Assembly: GCA_963930645.1 (NCBI GenBank)
Contig: OZ005660.1
Span: 245,485,082 to 245,549,081 of the forward strand
Source of the DNA: Salticus scenicus
Lineage: Eukaryota; Arthropoda; Arachnida; Araneae; Salticidae
DNA: 64,000 bases
Direction of reading: 5' to 3'
In this document: positions 8,608-17,984 of the stretch, piece by piece
Layout of the letters: each line of letters starts with the position of its first letter
Position numbering within the stretch: position 1 is the stretch's first letter
Position numbers and translations under genes: made by a program
The notes under the pieces: generated by a model
Database searches by the model: none
Told to the model about the DNA's origin: nothing
The model's input: the letters and a program-made list of their open reading frames with translations, nothing else

Positions 8608-9261
8608 TTAAAATCGGTAGGGCTTTCCTTTTAAACCTTTTTTGGGCTCGTACACAAATTGGGTTTCCCCCGGTAATATACGCGTTCTGAGTCGCATACC
8701 TTCGGGGGTTTCATTCCTTAAATCCACCAACAAGTAAGAGAAGGGTTGTTTGGTAGCATCCTCGAACACTTCTTGAAAAAACTGAGTTGATCTCAGGTAT
8801 AATTGTCTACCCAAGTGCGTAATATGACTCATGTCCCGACGATTTTTAAAAAGTACTAAGTATTGACTGTTTAAGGAAATACCTCTCATTTCTTTACCTT
8901 TATGAAAAAGGTTTTGAGTAATAAAAATAATACTTAAATTTAAATGGTGACTTCCTTTGGTAAAGAGGTGGGTTAATCGATCATCACCCCCACATTCCAC
9001 CATCAAATCATCTAAAATCATTAAAGAATGGGTACCTAAATATTCCCGATAATTAGAAGCAAACCCTTCCACGAACGTCACGTCGGGAATTTCCTCGTAA
9101 AGCTTTTGAGAGATGCCGTAAAACCAAACGACTTTATCGGGAGGTGGGTTAAACATACGCCGTCGTTCTGCCAGTAAATCCCGCAGAAACCAACTCTTAC
9201 CGACCCGCGTGGGGCCTGCTAAGAGCATTGTAAAAGGGTGTTGAAAGCGTGGAAACTCCAT
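8608..9261 (-). CDS. ATP: Genome-packaging ATPase (FtsK/A32 type) of the Polinton
   Basis: 217 codons from ATG 9261 (MEFPRFQHPF); a longer frame to 9282 adds only MCLCLFR. Walker A is GPTRVGKS at residues about 17-24, and Walker B is LMILDDL at about 80-86, with the hydrophobic strand SIIFITQNLFHKG following it as sensor-like region. This order and the short length are typical of A32-like packaging ATPases of Polintons, adintoviruses and virophages, which pump DNA into capsids. It lies between the protease and the small basic protein, as expected in the virion module. There is no stop or frameshift and the catalytic residues are kept. Confidence 0.92.
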   Translation of the reverse strand: MEFPRFQHPFTMLLAGPTRVGKSWFLRDLLAERRRMFNPPPDKVVWFYGISQKLYEEIPDVTFVEGFASNYREYLGTHSLMILDDLMVECGGDDRLTHLFTKGSHHLNLSIIFITQNLFHKGKEMRGISLNSQYLVLFKNRRDMSHITHLGRQLYLRSTQFFQEVFEDATKQPFSYLLVDLRNETPEGMRLRTRILPGETQFVYEPKKGLKGKPYRF

Positions 9262-9304
9262 TCTAAATAAACACAGACACATAGGTTTACATTATAAAGA
9301 GTTT

Positions 9305-9310
9305 TTTATT
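9305..9310 (-). terminator. Probable polyadenylation signal overlapping the protease stop
   Basis: The last codons read CAA TAA AAA, so AATAAA spans the stop codon of the protease gene. It could give separate 3' ends for the protease and the ATPase transcripts. Confidence 0.4.
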
Positions 9311-9782
9311 GATAAAAAGGAGCACGTGTGCGAAATCGTTTGGATACAAAATTATAGACTCGATGGTCGTTACATATATTCTCAGTTACAAACTGCTTTA
9401 AAAAATCTTTCAAAGTTTTGCCACGACATCGGCAATAAATATAATACACACAAAATTGACCACAAACAGCTGTCACATGACTTTGCAGCGGAAGTGGATT
9501 AAACACCACTCGTGAAAATTGAGATACATAGTTCGATATAGGTCCTTTAAAAAAGTTTGTCTTGTTTCCATAGGAATCAAAGAATTCCACTTCTGTAGGG
9601 GAGGATAGGTAGAATGCCACCCAGTGGCTTCCGGCTTCTGTAGACTTGTCCACGTTGCATACAAAACATGCAGGATAACGCTCGATCTTCTTGGGTAATT
9701 GATCACTGGGGAAAACACCGGAAAAGTATTTCTTGGTCACTGGATCGTGGGATAAAATAGTCTCGATTTCTATAGAATTCAT
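9306..9782 (-). CDS. PRO: Adenain-like cysteine protease (Ulp1/adenovirus maturation type)
   Basis: 158 codons from ATG 9782. The catalytic set is visible: His in SHWVAFY (about residue 53), Asp in EFFDSYG (about 69), Gln in PLPLQS (about 99) and Cys in CGQFCVYY (about 107-111). The family matures virion proteins of adenoviruses, and Polinton homologues are assumed to do the same. The start lies 2 bp after the capsid gene stop, giving a compact cluster. The catalytic residues are intact and the length fits the family. Confidence 0.92.
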   Translation of the reverse strand: MNSIEIETILSHDPVTKKYFSGVFPSDQLPKKIERYPACFVCNVDKSTEAGSHWVAFYLSSPTEVEFFDSYGNKTNFFKGPISNYVSQFSRVVFNPLPLQSHVTAVCGQFCVYYIYCRCRGKTLKDFLKQFVTENICNDHRVYNFVSKRFRTRAPFYQ

Positions 9783-9784
9783 TT

Positions 9785-11098
9785 TCAGTTGGGGAAGTCA
9801 CACAACACATGTCGTGTTTTACTAATTTCTATAATGTTTTCAAATTCCGCATACACCAATACAGTCGTGGTTCTTTCTAAGGAGTCTGCAAACTTGATTT
9901 CAATTCGTAAATTTCCTTGTTGCTGTAGATTCAGATGGGGTCCGTCACACATGTCAGGGCTCAAGTCGAAAGCATACAAAGTATGCCCGTTCGCAAAGTC
10001 CTCTCGGGTTAGATAAATGCCGGTATCCCGGTTAAATTCCGAAAACAAACGATGATACGCTCTTATATAGTTATTTTCTTCGAAATCCAATTCCAAGGGT
10101 TTGCTGGGTACGGGTTGTCCATCCACGTAAACACTTAAAAAGTTGACCTTGTGCTGATAGAAATAAAAGGGATTTAAATCATATTGACCAGTGTAGGCAC
10201 TATTTTCTAAAAGTCCAATAATAATTCTTTTCGGCATGGCTCCTAAAAACACATTGTCTTGCATAAAGGATTTACTTCCGGTGGAGATCGAATAGGTCTT
10301 GCATAACACTCGATCGATGGGATACTTTGCTGTACTTTTCTCTAAGGCCTTGGCATGACCCAGTAATACACCGGGGCTCACTTTCACTTTACGTATGAAA
10401 ATAGAAGCATGTTCCAAAATCACTTTGTAGTTGGGAATGGGTTTCGCCGCATCGATTTTACACATTAAGGAAAATTCGGGCTTGCTTCGGGTCATCTTAA
10501 TTTTCAAGTCAACCATATTCAATAGCAATCGATTTTGTTGAAAAATATCACAATGCAAAGGTCCAATCATATCTAACGTTTTGCTTTTATTCGTGAGTGC
10601 GTAACGTATCTTTAATCCGGGGTTGTCTCCAGCAGGATCTGTAGCAGCTAAATTCTCATCTTTGTAAAAACATTCGCAGGTCAATAAACTTTTCTTGGCA
10701 TCTTCTCCATAATTCAACAGCGTTTCAATATAGGCGCGGTAGGGGTAGGTGTTACTCGACGAGGAGATCACTCTTTCGTTCTGGCTAATATCCACTTGAG
10801 AAAACAAGGCGTGTAAAAATAAATTCACGGGGGCAACTGCATCTGTTTCCGCTAAGGGTGATCCATCAAACTTGGTAATTTTCACTTTCACATACAGGTA
10901 GGAAGCTGATAAATCAATATAGTCTTCACCATTTCTGGAAATATTAAATTCCACAGGTCCTCCGTCTCGAATATTCGCAAGAGGGTGGTATTCAACAAAG
11001 TATCCTTTTTCAATAGCCGTTTGCGTGGGTGGGATCAAAAATAAATCCAATTCGGATTTCGCACAGGCAGCAGAATCTTTATGGATGAGTCCAGACAT
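9785..11098 (-). CDS. Major capsid protein candidate (double jelly-roll, F54H12.2-like family)
   Basis: 437 codons from ATG 11098. The N-terminus (AKSELDLFLIPPTQTAIEKG) and the following EFNISRNGEDYIDLS...LYVKVKI are the hallmark of the F54H12.2-like family of animal Polintons and adintoviruses, whose members were predicted to fold as double jelly-roll major capsid proteins. Length of about 440 suits that family. Predicted beta-rich composition continues through VLLGHAKALEKSTAKYP to the C-terminus (ILVYAEFENIIEI-like strand). It is followed after 2 bp by the protease and preceded after 2 bp by the core protein. The frame is open throughout. The capsid role is established for the family by modelling; it is inferred here. 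Confidence 0.85.
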   Translation of the reverse strand: MSGLIHKDSAACAKSELDLFLIPPTQTAIEKGYFVEYHPLANIRDGGPVEFNISRNGEDYIDLSASYLYVKVKITKFDGSPLAETDAVAPVNLFLHALFSQVDISQNERVISSSSNTYPYRAYIETLLNYGEDAKKSLLTCECFYKDENLAATDPAGDNPGLKIRYALTNKSKTLDMIGPLHCDIFQQNRLLLNMVDLKIKMTRSKPEFSLMCKIDAAKPIPNYKVILEHASIFIRKVKVSPGVLLGHAKALEKSTAKYPIDRVLCKTYSISTGSKSFMQDNVFLGAMPKRIIIGLLENSAYTGQYDLNPFYFYQHKVNFLSVYVDGQPVPSKPLELDFEENNYIRAYHRLFSEFNRDTGIYLTREDFANGHTLYAFDLSPDMCDGPHLNLQQQGNLRIEIKFADSLERTTTVLVYAEFENIIEISKTRHVLCDFPN

Positions 11099-11100
11099 CT

Positions 11101-11520
11101 TTAAGCGAAAATATCTTGTACCTTCACTTTCTTGGTTTTACGTCGAATGACTGCTTTGGTAGAACGCTTCCTCTTTTTATACCGGCAGCCCGATCCAATC
11201 ATCGTCTTCACTTTAGTAGCGGCTTTGTCGGTTAACGTCTGTCCAGCTTCTTTTAATCTTCGCTTGACGGCCATTTTAATGTCTTCTCCGCGAGACAGGT
11301 CACTTAACACGTTCACGCCTGAATGAAACAACTGCTTGCCGACCGCTTTCGCTCCCGATTTGGAGAGGGGTACTGTTGCACGAAAAAGGGATCGAAACAG
11401 TCCACCGAATCCATATCCCTTTTGTAAAGTAGTGCCTTGATAATAATTTAGACCACTACCCGACTGATGGGAATAGTAATCTTCAAAAGATTTCGCACAA
11501 CACTGGTAAGGAACAAACAT
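11101..11520 (-). CDS. Basic core or membrane-lytic protein (adenovirus pX/pVI-like)
   Basis: 139 codons from ATG 11520, which overlaps the stop of the upstream gene by one base (TGATG). A GTG one codon earlier is unlikely. The protein has an N-terminal aromatic and Gly-rich part (YYQGTTLQKGYGFGGLFRSLFRA), an amphipathic helix, then a strongly basic C-terminus (KKRKRSTKAVIRRKTKKVK). A Gly-rich stretch before the basic tail (MIGSGCRYKKRKRS) looks like a maturation-protease site. Small basic proteins of this kind lie beside capsid genes in adenoviruses and adintoviruses and bind DNA or disrupt membranes. The assignment is by composition and position. Confidence 0.7.
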   Translation of the reverse strand: MFVPYQCCAKSFEDYYSHQSGSGLNYYQGTTLQKGYGFGGLFRSLFRATVPLSKSGAKAVGKQLFHSGVNVLSDLSRGEDIKMAVKRRLKEAGQTLTDKAATKVKTMIGSGCRYKKRKRSTKAVIRRKTKKVKVQDIFA

Positions 11521-12266
11521 CACGAGAGGTATTTTTGACGAAAGTGAAGCTTCACGTACGAGCGCCCACGTTCAAATGGCGTGAGTTCGCCGAGGTGGTT
11601 CCTTATAACGATTTCCAAAGAGTCGAACGATTTTCGGCTGACAGGTAAATAGTGCGGTCGGTCGAATGTCTCGCAAATCATTTCTCCATCTTTTCCCCTC
11701 ACATTGACAATTCGTAAAAGGGGTGCTAACACATCTCCGATAATTTGGGGTTCGACAATATCCGAATAAACCAGCAACACTCTATAATGCGCACAGGGAT
11801 CTGCGACATAGGTACTAAAAATAGTGTGCTCGATATTTATATCTGGCGAGGCGATTTCACCTGGTTCGAATCCTAACATCTGCGCTATCCTCTCATGCAA
11901 TATCAGTTTTGTTTTATCTTTCACGTTAATACACACCTTTTTCGTGTGCGGATCATAAGTGAAAGAAATTTTATTTTTAATCTCTTCAATAGACATCGCT
12001 TTTAAAATGTCATCAACCGATTCGTAAAAGCCAGGGGGAATTCTTCTACCAAACGGAGATTTCTGGTCATTCAAATCGAAACCAAATAAATTATTATTTT
12101 GGTTCACATTATACCAGGTGTGAGGGTAAATAAATTCGACGAGGCCTACTTCCCATTCTCCTTTCAATTCAACAGGGGCAGGTAATCGCGTAATAAAATG
12201 AGAAATTTTATTCTCAGGAAAATAATTCAGGGAACTGTCCGAAGGTAACGTCACGTAGAACGACAT
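11520..12266 (-). CDS. Minor capsid (penton-like) protein candidate
   Basis: 248 codons from ATG 12266 (MSFYVTLPSDSSLNYFPENK). The longer frame to 12344 begins with TTG within the integrase 3' region and is rejected. SFYVTLPS..S...FP.N....F.TRLP followed by LKGEWEVGLVEFIYPHTWYNV is the typical opening of the Polinton/adintovirus penton-type protein, predicted to be a single jelly roll that forms the vertex. Length fits. It sits 37 bp downstream of the integrase and overlaps the core protein start. The frame is open. Family assignment is strong; the vertex role is inferred from the published models of the family. Confidence 0.85.
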   Translation of the reverse strand: MSFYVTLPSDSSLNYFPENKISHFITRLPAPVELKGEWEVGLVEFIYPHTWYNVNQNNNLFGFDLNDQKSPFGRRIPPGFYESVDDILKAMSIEEIKNKISFTYDPHTKKVCINVKDKTKLILHERIAQMLGFEPGEIASPDINIEHTIFSTYVADPCAHYRVLLVYSDIVEPQIIGDVLAPLLRIVNVRGKDGEMICETFDRPHYLPVSRKSFDSLEIVIRNHLGELTPFERGRSYVKLHFRQKYLS

Positions 12267-12303
12267 GCTTTCAAATGATCTTTCAACAATCCAAACACTT
12301 TTT

Positions 12304-13344
12304 TTATAAGGCGAATAAATCAGAGGATGGAATCCATTGGTCAAATTTGCTGGGATAACCTTTAAATTTCACTTTGTATTCCACACGCTTTTTCCGTATC
12401 CGCTTATCTAAAATCTTTTCGATCGTATAATTCTCTTTTGGTTTCACTTTCTGAAGTTCTTGAGGGTAAACGGTTCCTTTAATGGGTTCTTCTAACAGGT
12501 CCTTGATTCGGTAGACAGGAGGGTCTCTTCTCACACATTCAGTCACCACAAACAGTTCTTCCGTCCAGTTCGTTTCATATCCTTTTTCGAAGGTTAATTT
12601 CTGCTTGGAAACTCGTACAACATCTCCCGGTTGAAACACGCAGGGTTTTCTTTTCGCATTTTGCATGTCACCGTATAAAGTATCCCATACATCGCTTTCA
12701 TTTTCAGCGGTTACTTCAACTGGAGCTCTCTTGATACTCGAATGACAAGTATGATTATAACTGTGTAACAACTGATCCAACACGTCTAAATAGCGGTAGG
12801 TGTGATTATGGGTAAAATATTTCCACATTTTCGTTTTCAAAGTTCGGTTAAATCGCTCCACGACAGATGCTTTCGTATTGTTATTCATTGTAAAAAACCG
12901 CACGCCTTCTTCTTTCAAAAATTTTTGAAAAAGTCTGTTTTGATACTCTTTTCCGTCATCCGATTGTAGGGACTTGGGTTTCCTCGTCACAAAAATAGAC
13001 CGGAACGCCTTTACGATATCTTCACCCCGTTTTTGCTTCAAAGGGACCACCCACGCAAATTTAGACAGAATGTCTATACAAGTCAGGATGTAGCGGTACC
13101 CTTGATTGAACTTTTGCAAACTGCCGAGATCCACTAAGTCGGTCTGCCACTGTTGATCGATGGAATACACTATCACTCGATTGGTCGGGAACTTTCTTCG
13201 AACAGGTTTGTGCAGCGTGTATGCATCGACTCCGCTCAGCCACTCCTGAATCTTCTTCTTCGAGATTTTGCCTTTGGCAGCACGAAATAAGGCATTTACA
13301 CCACCAAAACTTCCTGCGTGACTTGGGTTCTGATACACCTCCAT
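12304..13344 (-). CDS. INT: Retroviral-type integrase with C-terminal chromodomain
   Basis: 346 codons from ATG 13344. A helical N-terminal domain (about 10-45) precedes the rve core with catalytic Asp in WQTDLVDL (D69), Asp in LQSDDGKEY (D129) and Glu in SVVERFNRT (E163). A chromodomain ends the protein (about 305-345: TIEKILDKRI, VEYKVKFKGY, DQWIPSSDL), which in related integrases guides insertion to marked chromatin. Polinton integrases insert the element with a 6-bp target duplication. It is the first gene from the right end, as usual. There is no stop or frameshift, so integration function may survive although the polymerase is broken. Confidence 0.95.
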   Translation of the reverse strand: MEVYQNPSHAGSFGGVNALFRAAKGKISKKKIQEWLSGVDAYTLHKPVRRKFPTNRVIVYSIDQQWQTDLVDLGSLQKFNQGYRYILTCIDILSKFAWVVPLKQKRGEDIVKAFRSIFVTRKPKSLQSDDGKEYQNRLFQKFLKEEGVRFFTMNNNTKASVVERFNRTLKTKMWKYFTHNHTYRYLDVLDQLLHSYNHTCHSSIKRAPVEVTAENESDVWDTLYGDMQNAKRKPCVFQPGDVVRVSKQKLTFEKGYETNWTEELFVVTECVRRDPPVYRIKDLLEEPIKGTVYPQELQKVKPKENYTIEKILDKRIRKKRVEYKVKFKGYPSKFDQWIPSSDLFAL

Positions 13345-13367
13345 CGTTACAACACAAAATTTTATTA

Positions 13368-13530
13368 TGACTCACATTCACACGAAAGCGCATCATATCT
13401 TCCTCGTACGAAGATACGTTTTACAATGACTCAGTAACGCAACGTCTCTCTCTTTGTATACCTTATAAGTGTACTCACAAGCATAGCTTCATGGCCTGAT
13501 AAATAAAACCCTTATCCACTTATCAAGCCG
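13368..13530 (-). promoter_or_regulatory. Integrase upstream region with AP-1, TATA-like and GATA sites
   Basis: TGACTCA lies at 13368-13374 and 13437-13443. A TATA-like TTATAAGG is near 13464, and TGATAA, TTATCC and CTTATCAAG motifs lie between 13497 and 13527. All lie within 190 bp upstream of the integrase ATG at 13344. The AP-1 motif is also repeated near the polymerase gene. Function is inferred from motif matches. Confidence 0.45.
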
Positions 13531-13697
13531 TGAAACTATTTTACCTTCGGTCCGAATCTAACCCCCTGCAAAAATTCGAAAAAATTTTGAAGTCCCCGAA
13601 ATTGTGAAAAAAATACTAAGTCACAAACAAAATTCCCCTTTCTCCCCGATAGATGGCAGCACTCATCGCAGAAACCCTCGTAAAAGGTGATACCCAA

Positions 13698-13750
13698 AGT
13701 TTCTATTCTTCCGGTGGCAACACACAGTTTCTATTCTTCCGGTGGCAACA
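13698..13750. repeat. Direct repeat pair, 25 bp, period 28
   Basis: AGTTTCTATTCTTCCGGTGG followed by CAACA occurs at 13698 and again at 13726, without mismatch across 25 bp. It lies in the GC-rich stretch beyond the integrase promoter and could be part of a terminal repeat. Confidence 0.8.
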
Positions 13751-13774
13751 ACCCCTCGTCCAAGATGATGACTA

Positions 13775-13908
13775 AGTAGTGTAAAAAGGACACGTTCTGC
13801 GACTGGGTGGTGGCGTAGTGGTGTCAGGGTGGAGGCGCGCCTCCACCCTACGCCACAATACGCCTCTACGCCACCACCGTGGCGCAGAACTGTCCTTTTT
13901 ACACTACT
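13775..13908. repeat. GC-rich imperfect palindrome, 134 bp
   Basis: The left end AGTAGTGTAAAAAGGACA is the exact reverse complement of the right end (13891-13908). The inner arms share GGTGGTGGCGTAG and meet at GGAGGCGCGCCTCC (13831-13844). The right arm is about 9 bases longer. The element starts AG and ends CT, as Polinton termini do, but no target duplication can be shown. Confidence 0.8.
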
Positions 13909-14637
13909 CACAAAGGGACTATTCTAATTAAACTATTCAATTATCATTAATTAGTAATTATTAGCAATTAAACCAATTAATTACAAATAATTAAAAATTA
14001 GGTAATTATTCAAATAAATAGTTAATTATTATATTCATTTAATAATAAAATAAATGAATTTAACAATTATTAAATATATATATTAATTACTGATATTAAA
14101 TAAATAAATCAATTAAATTTATATTCACAAAGGAAACAGCTTTCTAACGTCTGCCTTTAATTAGTTACGATTATTCAATAACTTTAATCTGCCCCAAACG
14201 TACTTTAATACATCTGGAAAAAAATACAATACACAATGCCCTCCAACGTACTTATTTAATGATATTAATACCACAACTGTACCGTAATTTCATTATTTTT
14301 ATAAAACAAAGGCATGACCCAGGAATTAATTTTCTTGGGAATTTCCAGGAATGAAGTTTAATGTCATTTATTGCCTGTTGAGCCGCATGTGAGTTCAGAC
14401 TTTATTTCATTTGCATTTTTCAGTGACAAATTCAAATTTGTTATTATATCACTTGTGTCATTTTTCTTGCCAGATTTGAGTATGATTTTTGTTTGATCTC
14501 TTGAAGTTTCCTAGATGGCAACATCATGTGAATTATATGCACTCTTTCTTAACTCAACTTTATAATCATATATCGTTATTCGGTTATTGATGAAGAAAAT
14601 TCTTTTTTTAGATATTATTGTTATGATTAACGGGTTA
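13909..14637. other. AT-rich spacer without a gene
   Basis: The first 190 bp consist of TTAATTA-type sequence of very high AT content. The rest is ordinary AT-rich DNA with no open frame and no repeat match that I can see elsewhere in the window. Confidence 0.5.
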
Positions 14638-16161
14638 TTTTCCTTTATCCAGGCGCATGGAAATCACCAAATACTATTAACCAAATGCGAGCCAAGTCGC
14701 AAAGCAAAGCGAATGTAAAAATAGTTTACGGAATAAAAGTCGAAACATTACATTAGGGTTGTAAAAAATTTAGGGTTATAAGAAACCAAGCCATAGCCCC
14801 ATACAAACAATCACATTACAGTTGTAAGAAATTTTGATGAAATTCTACATTATTTGGTGACTTTTCGAAGTGAGCCAAGTCATGGCCCCATCACAGATTA
14901 TCATACAGATAGGATAGTGAAGCTAAAACGCGAACCGGAAATATAGTAGCACCACTAGTGTCAACGGAAGGGAACTACATGTGTTATGTCTACATTAATA
15001 GCATCTTTGGTCGACAATTGTTTTTCTATTTCGCGAGTAGTTAGTAGCAGGCAGGAAAGGGAAGTTTTCATTTTCTGCACTTTCTATTGTTTTTGAATTC
15101 ACAAAATTATCCTCAAAACATTCACAGGTATTCTTCTGAGAAATAAAAATTGATTTTTATAATGTTTAAAAATATGCTTTGTCAAGAATATTCATATTCA
15201 AGTACAAATTAAAATTACAAACTGTAATTCTGTAATAGCAGTGTGGTATGAAATCATTAAATATTTAACGTTGATTGGTTTAAATAATACAAAATGCTTT
15301 AAAATGAAAAAAATGTTTTTATTTTATGTATATTTTCAAAGTTTATTTTCTTAATATTTAGCACTTGTTTCTTAAAATAAATTGCTTTTGACAATCAAGT
15401 TTGTAAACAATAATAAAGTTGCCAAACGAATACGTGCAGTTTTCTTTCCTTCACTTTTTTTTTCCTTCACTTTTTCTACTACTTTTAAATTCACAAAATC
15501 ATAACATTCACAGCTATTTTCTAAGAAATAAAACTAATTTTTATTATGTTTGAAAATAAAAATTGCCAAACACATTCGTTTTCAAGTGTACAAATTAATA
15601 TAACAAACAAAAATACTTCTGGTTAACGTATATTTTCGAAATTTATTTGCTTAATATTTAGTACTTGCTTCTTAAAATAAATTGCTTTCGTCAATCAAAT
15701 TCGTAAACAATAACAAAGTCCAAATGTAAACATCAATGCAACGGCTAGTTGGTTGGATGTTGGGTTTAACGTTGCACTAGTATTACGATATGAACATAGA
15801 TATAATGAAAATAAGACGAGCGATTGCGTAAGCTGGAGAGCTCGTGAAACTTACCGCCGTTGACAATAGGATCGCTGCAGTCAAATTTTGGTTACCGAAA
15901 AATATACGGGAGTGTCCTATCTGTATAATAATCTGTGGGCACCATACAAACATTCACTAGTTTTCAGGCCACAAGAGCCAAGTCACCAAGTCCAAGTTAT
16001 TTTTGCTAAACCAAGCCGTGACCCCATACAAACATTCACATTAGGGTTGTAAGAAATTTTGGTGGAATTCTACATTATTTGGCGATTTTTCAATGCGAGC
16101 CAAGTCGCCAAGCCCTTAATAGTATTTGGCGATTTTTCCTATGCGCCCAGATAAAGGAAAA
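14638..16161. mobile_element. Non-autonomous DNA element with about 45-bp inverted ends, interrupted by another
   Basis: TTTTCCTTTATCCAGGCGCA at 14638 and the reverse complement ending at 16161 (right strand ...CCAGATAAAGGAAAA) form the ends, with CCAAATACTATTAA shared further in. Weaker inverted similarity extends outward (ATTAACGGG against ATTAATCGG). Interior direct copies of about 100 bp (14787 and 16010, with CATTATTTGGCGA and TGCGAGCCAAGTC) occur. No coding frame is present. An independent element (14892-15937) is inserted in it. Confidence 0.7.
14892..15937. mobile_element. 1,046-bp nested element with 8-bp target duplication (hAT or P type)
   Basis: The ends CACAGATTATCATACAGATA and, on the opposite strand, CACAGATTATTATACAGATA form TIRs of about 25 bp with two or three mismatches. 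They are flanked by GGCCCCAT (14884-14891) and GGCACCAT (15938-15945), an 8-bp duplication with one difference. The insertion point matches the uninterrupted CCCCATACAAAC sequence at 16020, which supports the boundary. Inside are two diverged direct copies of about 300-380 bp (start near 15050 and 15430). There is no transposase. An 8-bp duplication fits hAT or P superfamilies. Confidence 0.75.
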
Positions 16162-16355
16162 GTACCGATTAATGTAACTAATAATTAATTTTCTTTAATG
16201 TTACTTGAAACTAAATAACACAATTATTTTGATTGAAATAAAATCTACTTCTTAATTACTTTAAAAAATTTTAATTTAATGATAATTAAAAATAACAGAA
16301 TTTTTTACAAATGATTAAATATATATATTTTTTTTAATTGAGTCTTTATATCTTC

Positions 16356-16434
16356 AACTAGCCGAATAATTTAATATTCGGCCTAGCCGAATAGTTTTAG
16401 ATTTAGCCAAACTGAATATTCGGTGCATCCCTAG
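16356..16434. mobile_element. hAT-type terminus with repeated CCGAATA motifs
   Basis: On the minus strand the segment begins TAGGGATGCACCGAATATTC and has repeated CCGAATA/TATTCGGC motifs inward (three more copies). This end sequence is typical of a widespread family of hAT-like elements. The other end was not found, so only the terminus is called. Confidence 0.55.
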
Positions 16435-16436
16435 TT

Positions 16437-17960
16437 TGTAGACTGTAATGGCACCAAATTCTTTGGTGTACCTACAAGCACTATACACAAGACATAAAAC
16501 TCAAACACTACACACACATCGACATACACACACAAAATCTTTTAGATAATCCCTAATGATACTAATGAATCCCGTGCTCCTTAAATCATTTATAAGGGTA
16601 CTATAATAGCACTATGGTACAGAATCTTATTTGAGTATCAGAATATAATAGTACAATGCTTATATGGATAAATAAATCAAGTAAAGAGACATGCAAGTAG
16701 ACGCGGGTAAATTTTCATAAATTTCCTTCAAATACAACTGTTTTATTAAAAGAATGACTAATAAAACAGGAAAGAGATAATTTTATATGAACAAAATGCA
16801 GCATATTATATTCAGATAATTTCACAGAATGTGACTTTGCTCACCATAATTTTACAAAATAAAAAAAGGTTTCTGAAAAGTGAAAATTAACACATAAAGT
16901 AATTTTGCTGTGTCTGATAATTACACTTCTATCAGTTTAGAAAATAATGTATGTACAAAAAAAAAGTTATTTGAGTATAAATAATATAGGAATATGAGCA
17001 AATGTAAATTGAGAAAAAATGAAACCATAATGCATAGTTACACAAGATGAAATGATTTCATTGTCTTTGTTCTACAAAAATGCGAACAAATATGAAAATT
17101 TAAAAATCGTAGCCGACATAAATTGCATGAGTATGCATAATACATAAAATGTGAACAAACTGGAATGAAGAAAAAAATTAAAAACAAATGTTTTAAACAA
17201 AGTGTACACATGTGTGTATATAAATGATTTAAATAAGCATTAAAAAAAAACTTCAACTAGTTTTAGCAAAGAACAATGGTTTGAATTGATTAATCATTTT
17301 TCTATGCATTCCGTATGGTACTACATATACTGGGTGATAAAAATTAAATGTAAAATTGTGTCTATATTAAACGTGAACAAGTCGGATAATTTAACAGTCA
17401 GGAACAACATAAATTGTTTCAGTTTATATCCAAGACTTCGACCTCAATTAAAAGTACCTTTCCTTATCTCATTAAATTCAGTTTTTAAAAAATTACCATG
17501 AAAAAAATAAGCGCAACCCTGATTTTTTCCTGTTAAACTTTACAATAAACTTTATTGTTGATTGGTTGGGTTACTCAGATTTCTAGGAGTCTACAATAAA
17601 TTTGAATAAAACCGAAAGAATTTAAAAAAAATAAAAAATAAAAATATGTACAACAACAAATCTTTAGGATAAGCAATATTATAAAAATTTAACCTTAAGT
17701 ATAAGGTGGAATAACCTTACTGTATCTGGTAAGAACAAAATGAAAAAAAAAAAAAGTATAACATTAATTTTGCAGTAACATTGAAGCATATAGGAGATTT
17801 ATTGTAAGAAATGAAGTAAAAAATTCCCTATTTTTTTATTTTATCATTAAAATTTAAATTATAAAATACGGGTTCCAAAATTAACTAAAAATGCTGACAT
17901 ATCAATTAATTGACTAATGGAGAGTGTATGGTATGATGCAGGTGCAGTCTAAAAGTTTAA
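16437..17960. other. AT-rich DNA without a gene
   Basis: A short CA-rich tract lies near 16500-16530 and the rest is AT-rich with short A runs. Small open frames at 17038-17501 have composition typical of noncoding AT-rich DNA. I see no repeat family here. Confidence 0.5.
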
Positions 17961-17984
17961 GTAATTTAATGCCCCCCCCCCCCC

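Larger units (their letters stand above)
1..13560 (-). mobile_element. Polinton (Maverick) virus-like transposon, left part cut by window edge
   Basis: Eleven minus-strand genes form the recognised Polinton set: DNA polymerase B, retroviral-type integrase, FtsK/A32-like packaging ATPase, adenain-like protease, major and minor capsid proteins, a basic core protein and a PC1-type protein. Polintons are self-synthesising transposons that encode virion proteins. The polymerase C-terminus and the left terminal inverted repeat lie outside the window, so neither end can be proved. The right end is placed after the integrase promoter region at about 13.5 kb and could extend to 13,908, where a palindrome ends in CT. 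Virion genes are open, but the polymerase has two in-frame stops, so this copy looks recently inactivated. Confidence 0.93.

Noticed and set aside
9473..9718. Second minus-strand frame inside the protease gene
   Set aside because: It overlaps the protease in another frame and lacks family features.
13061..13396. Minus-strand frame overlapping the integrase start
   Set aside because: Out-of-frame shadow of the integrase N-terminus.
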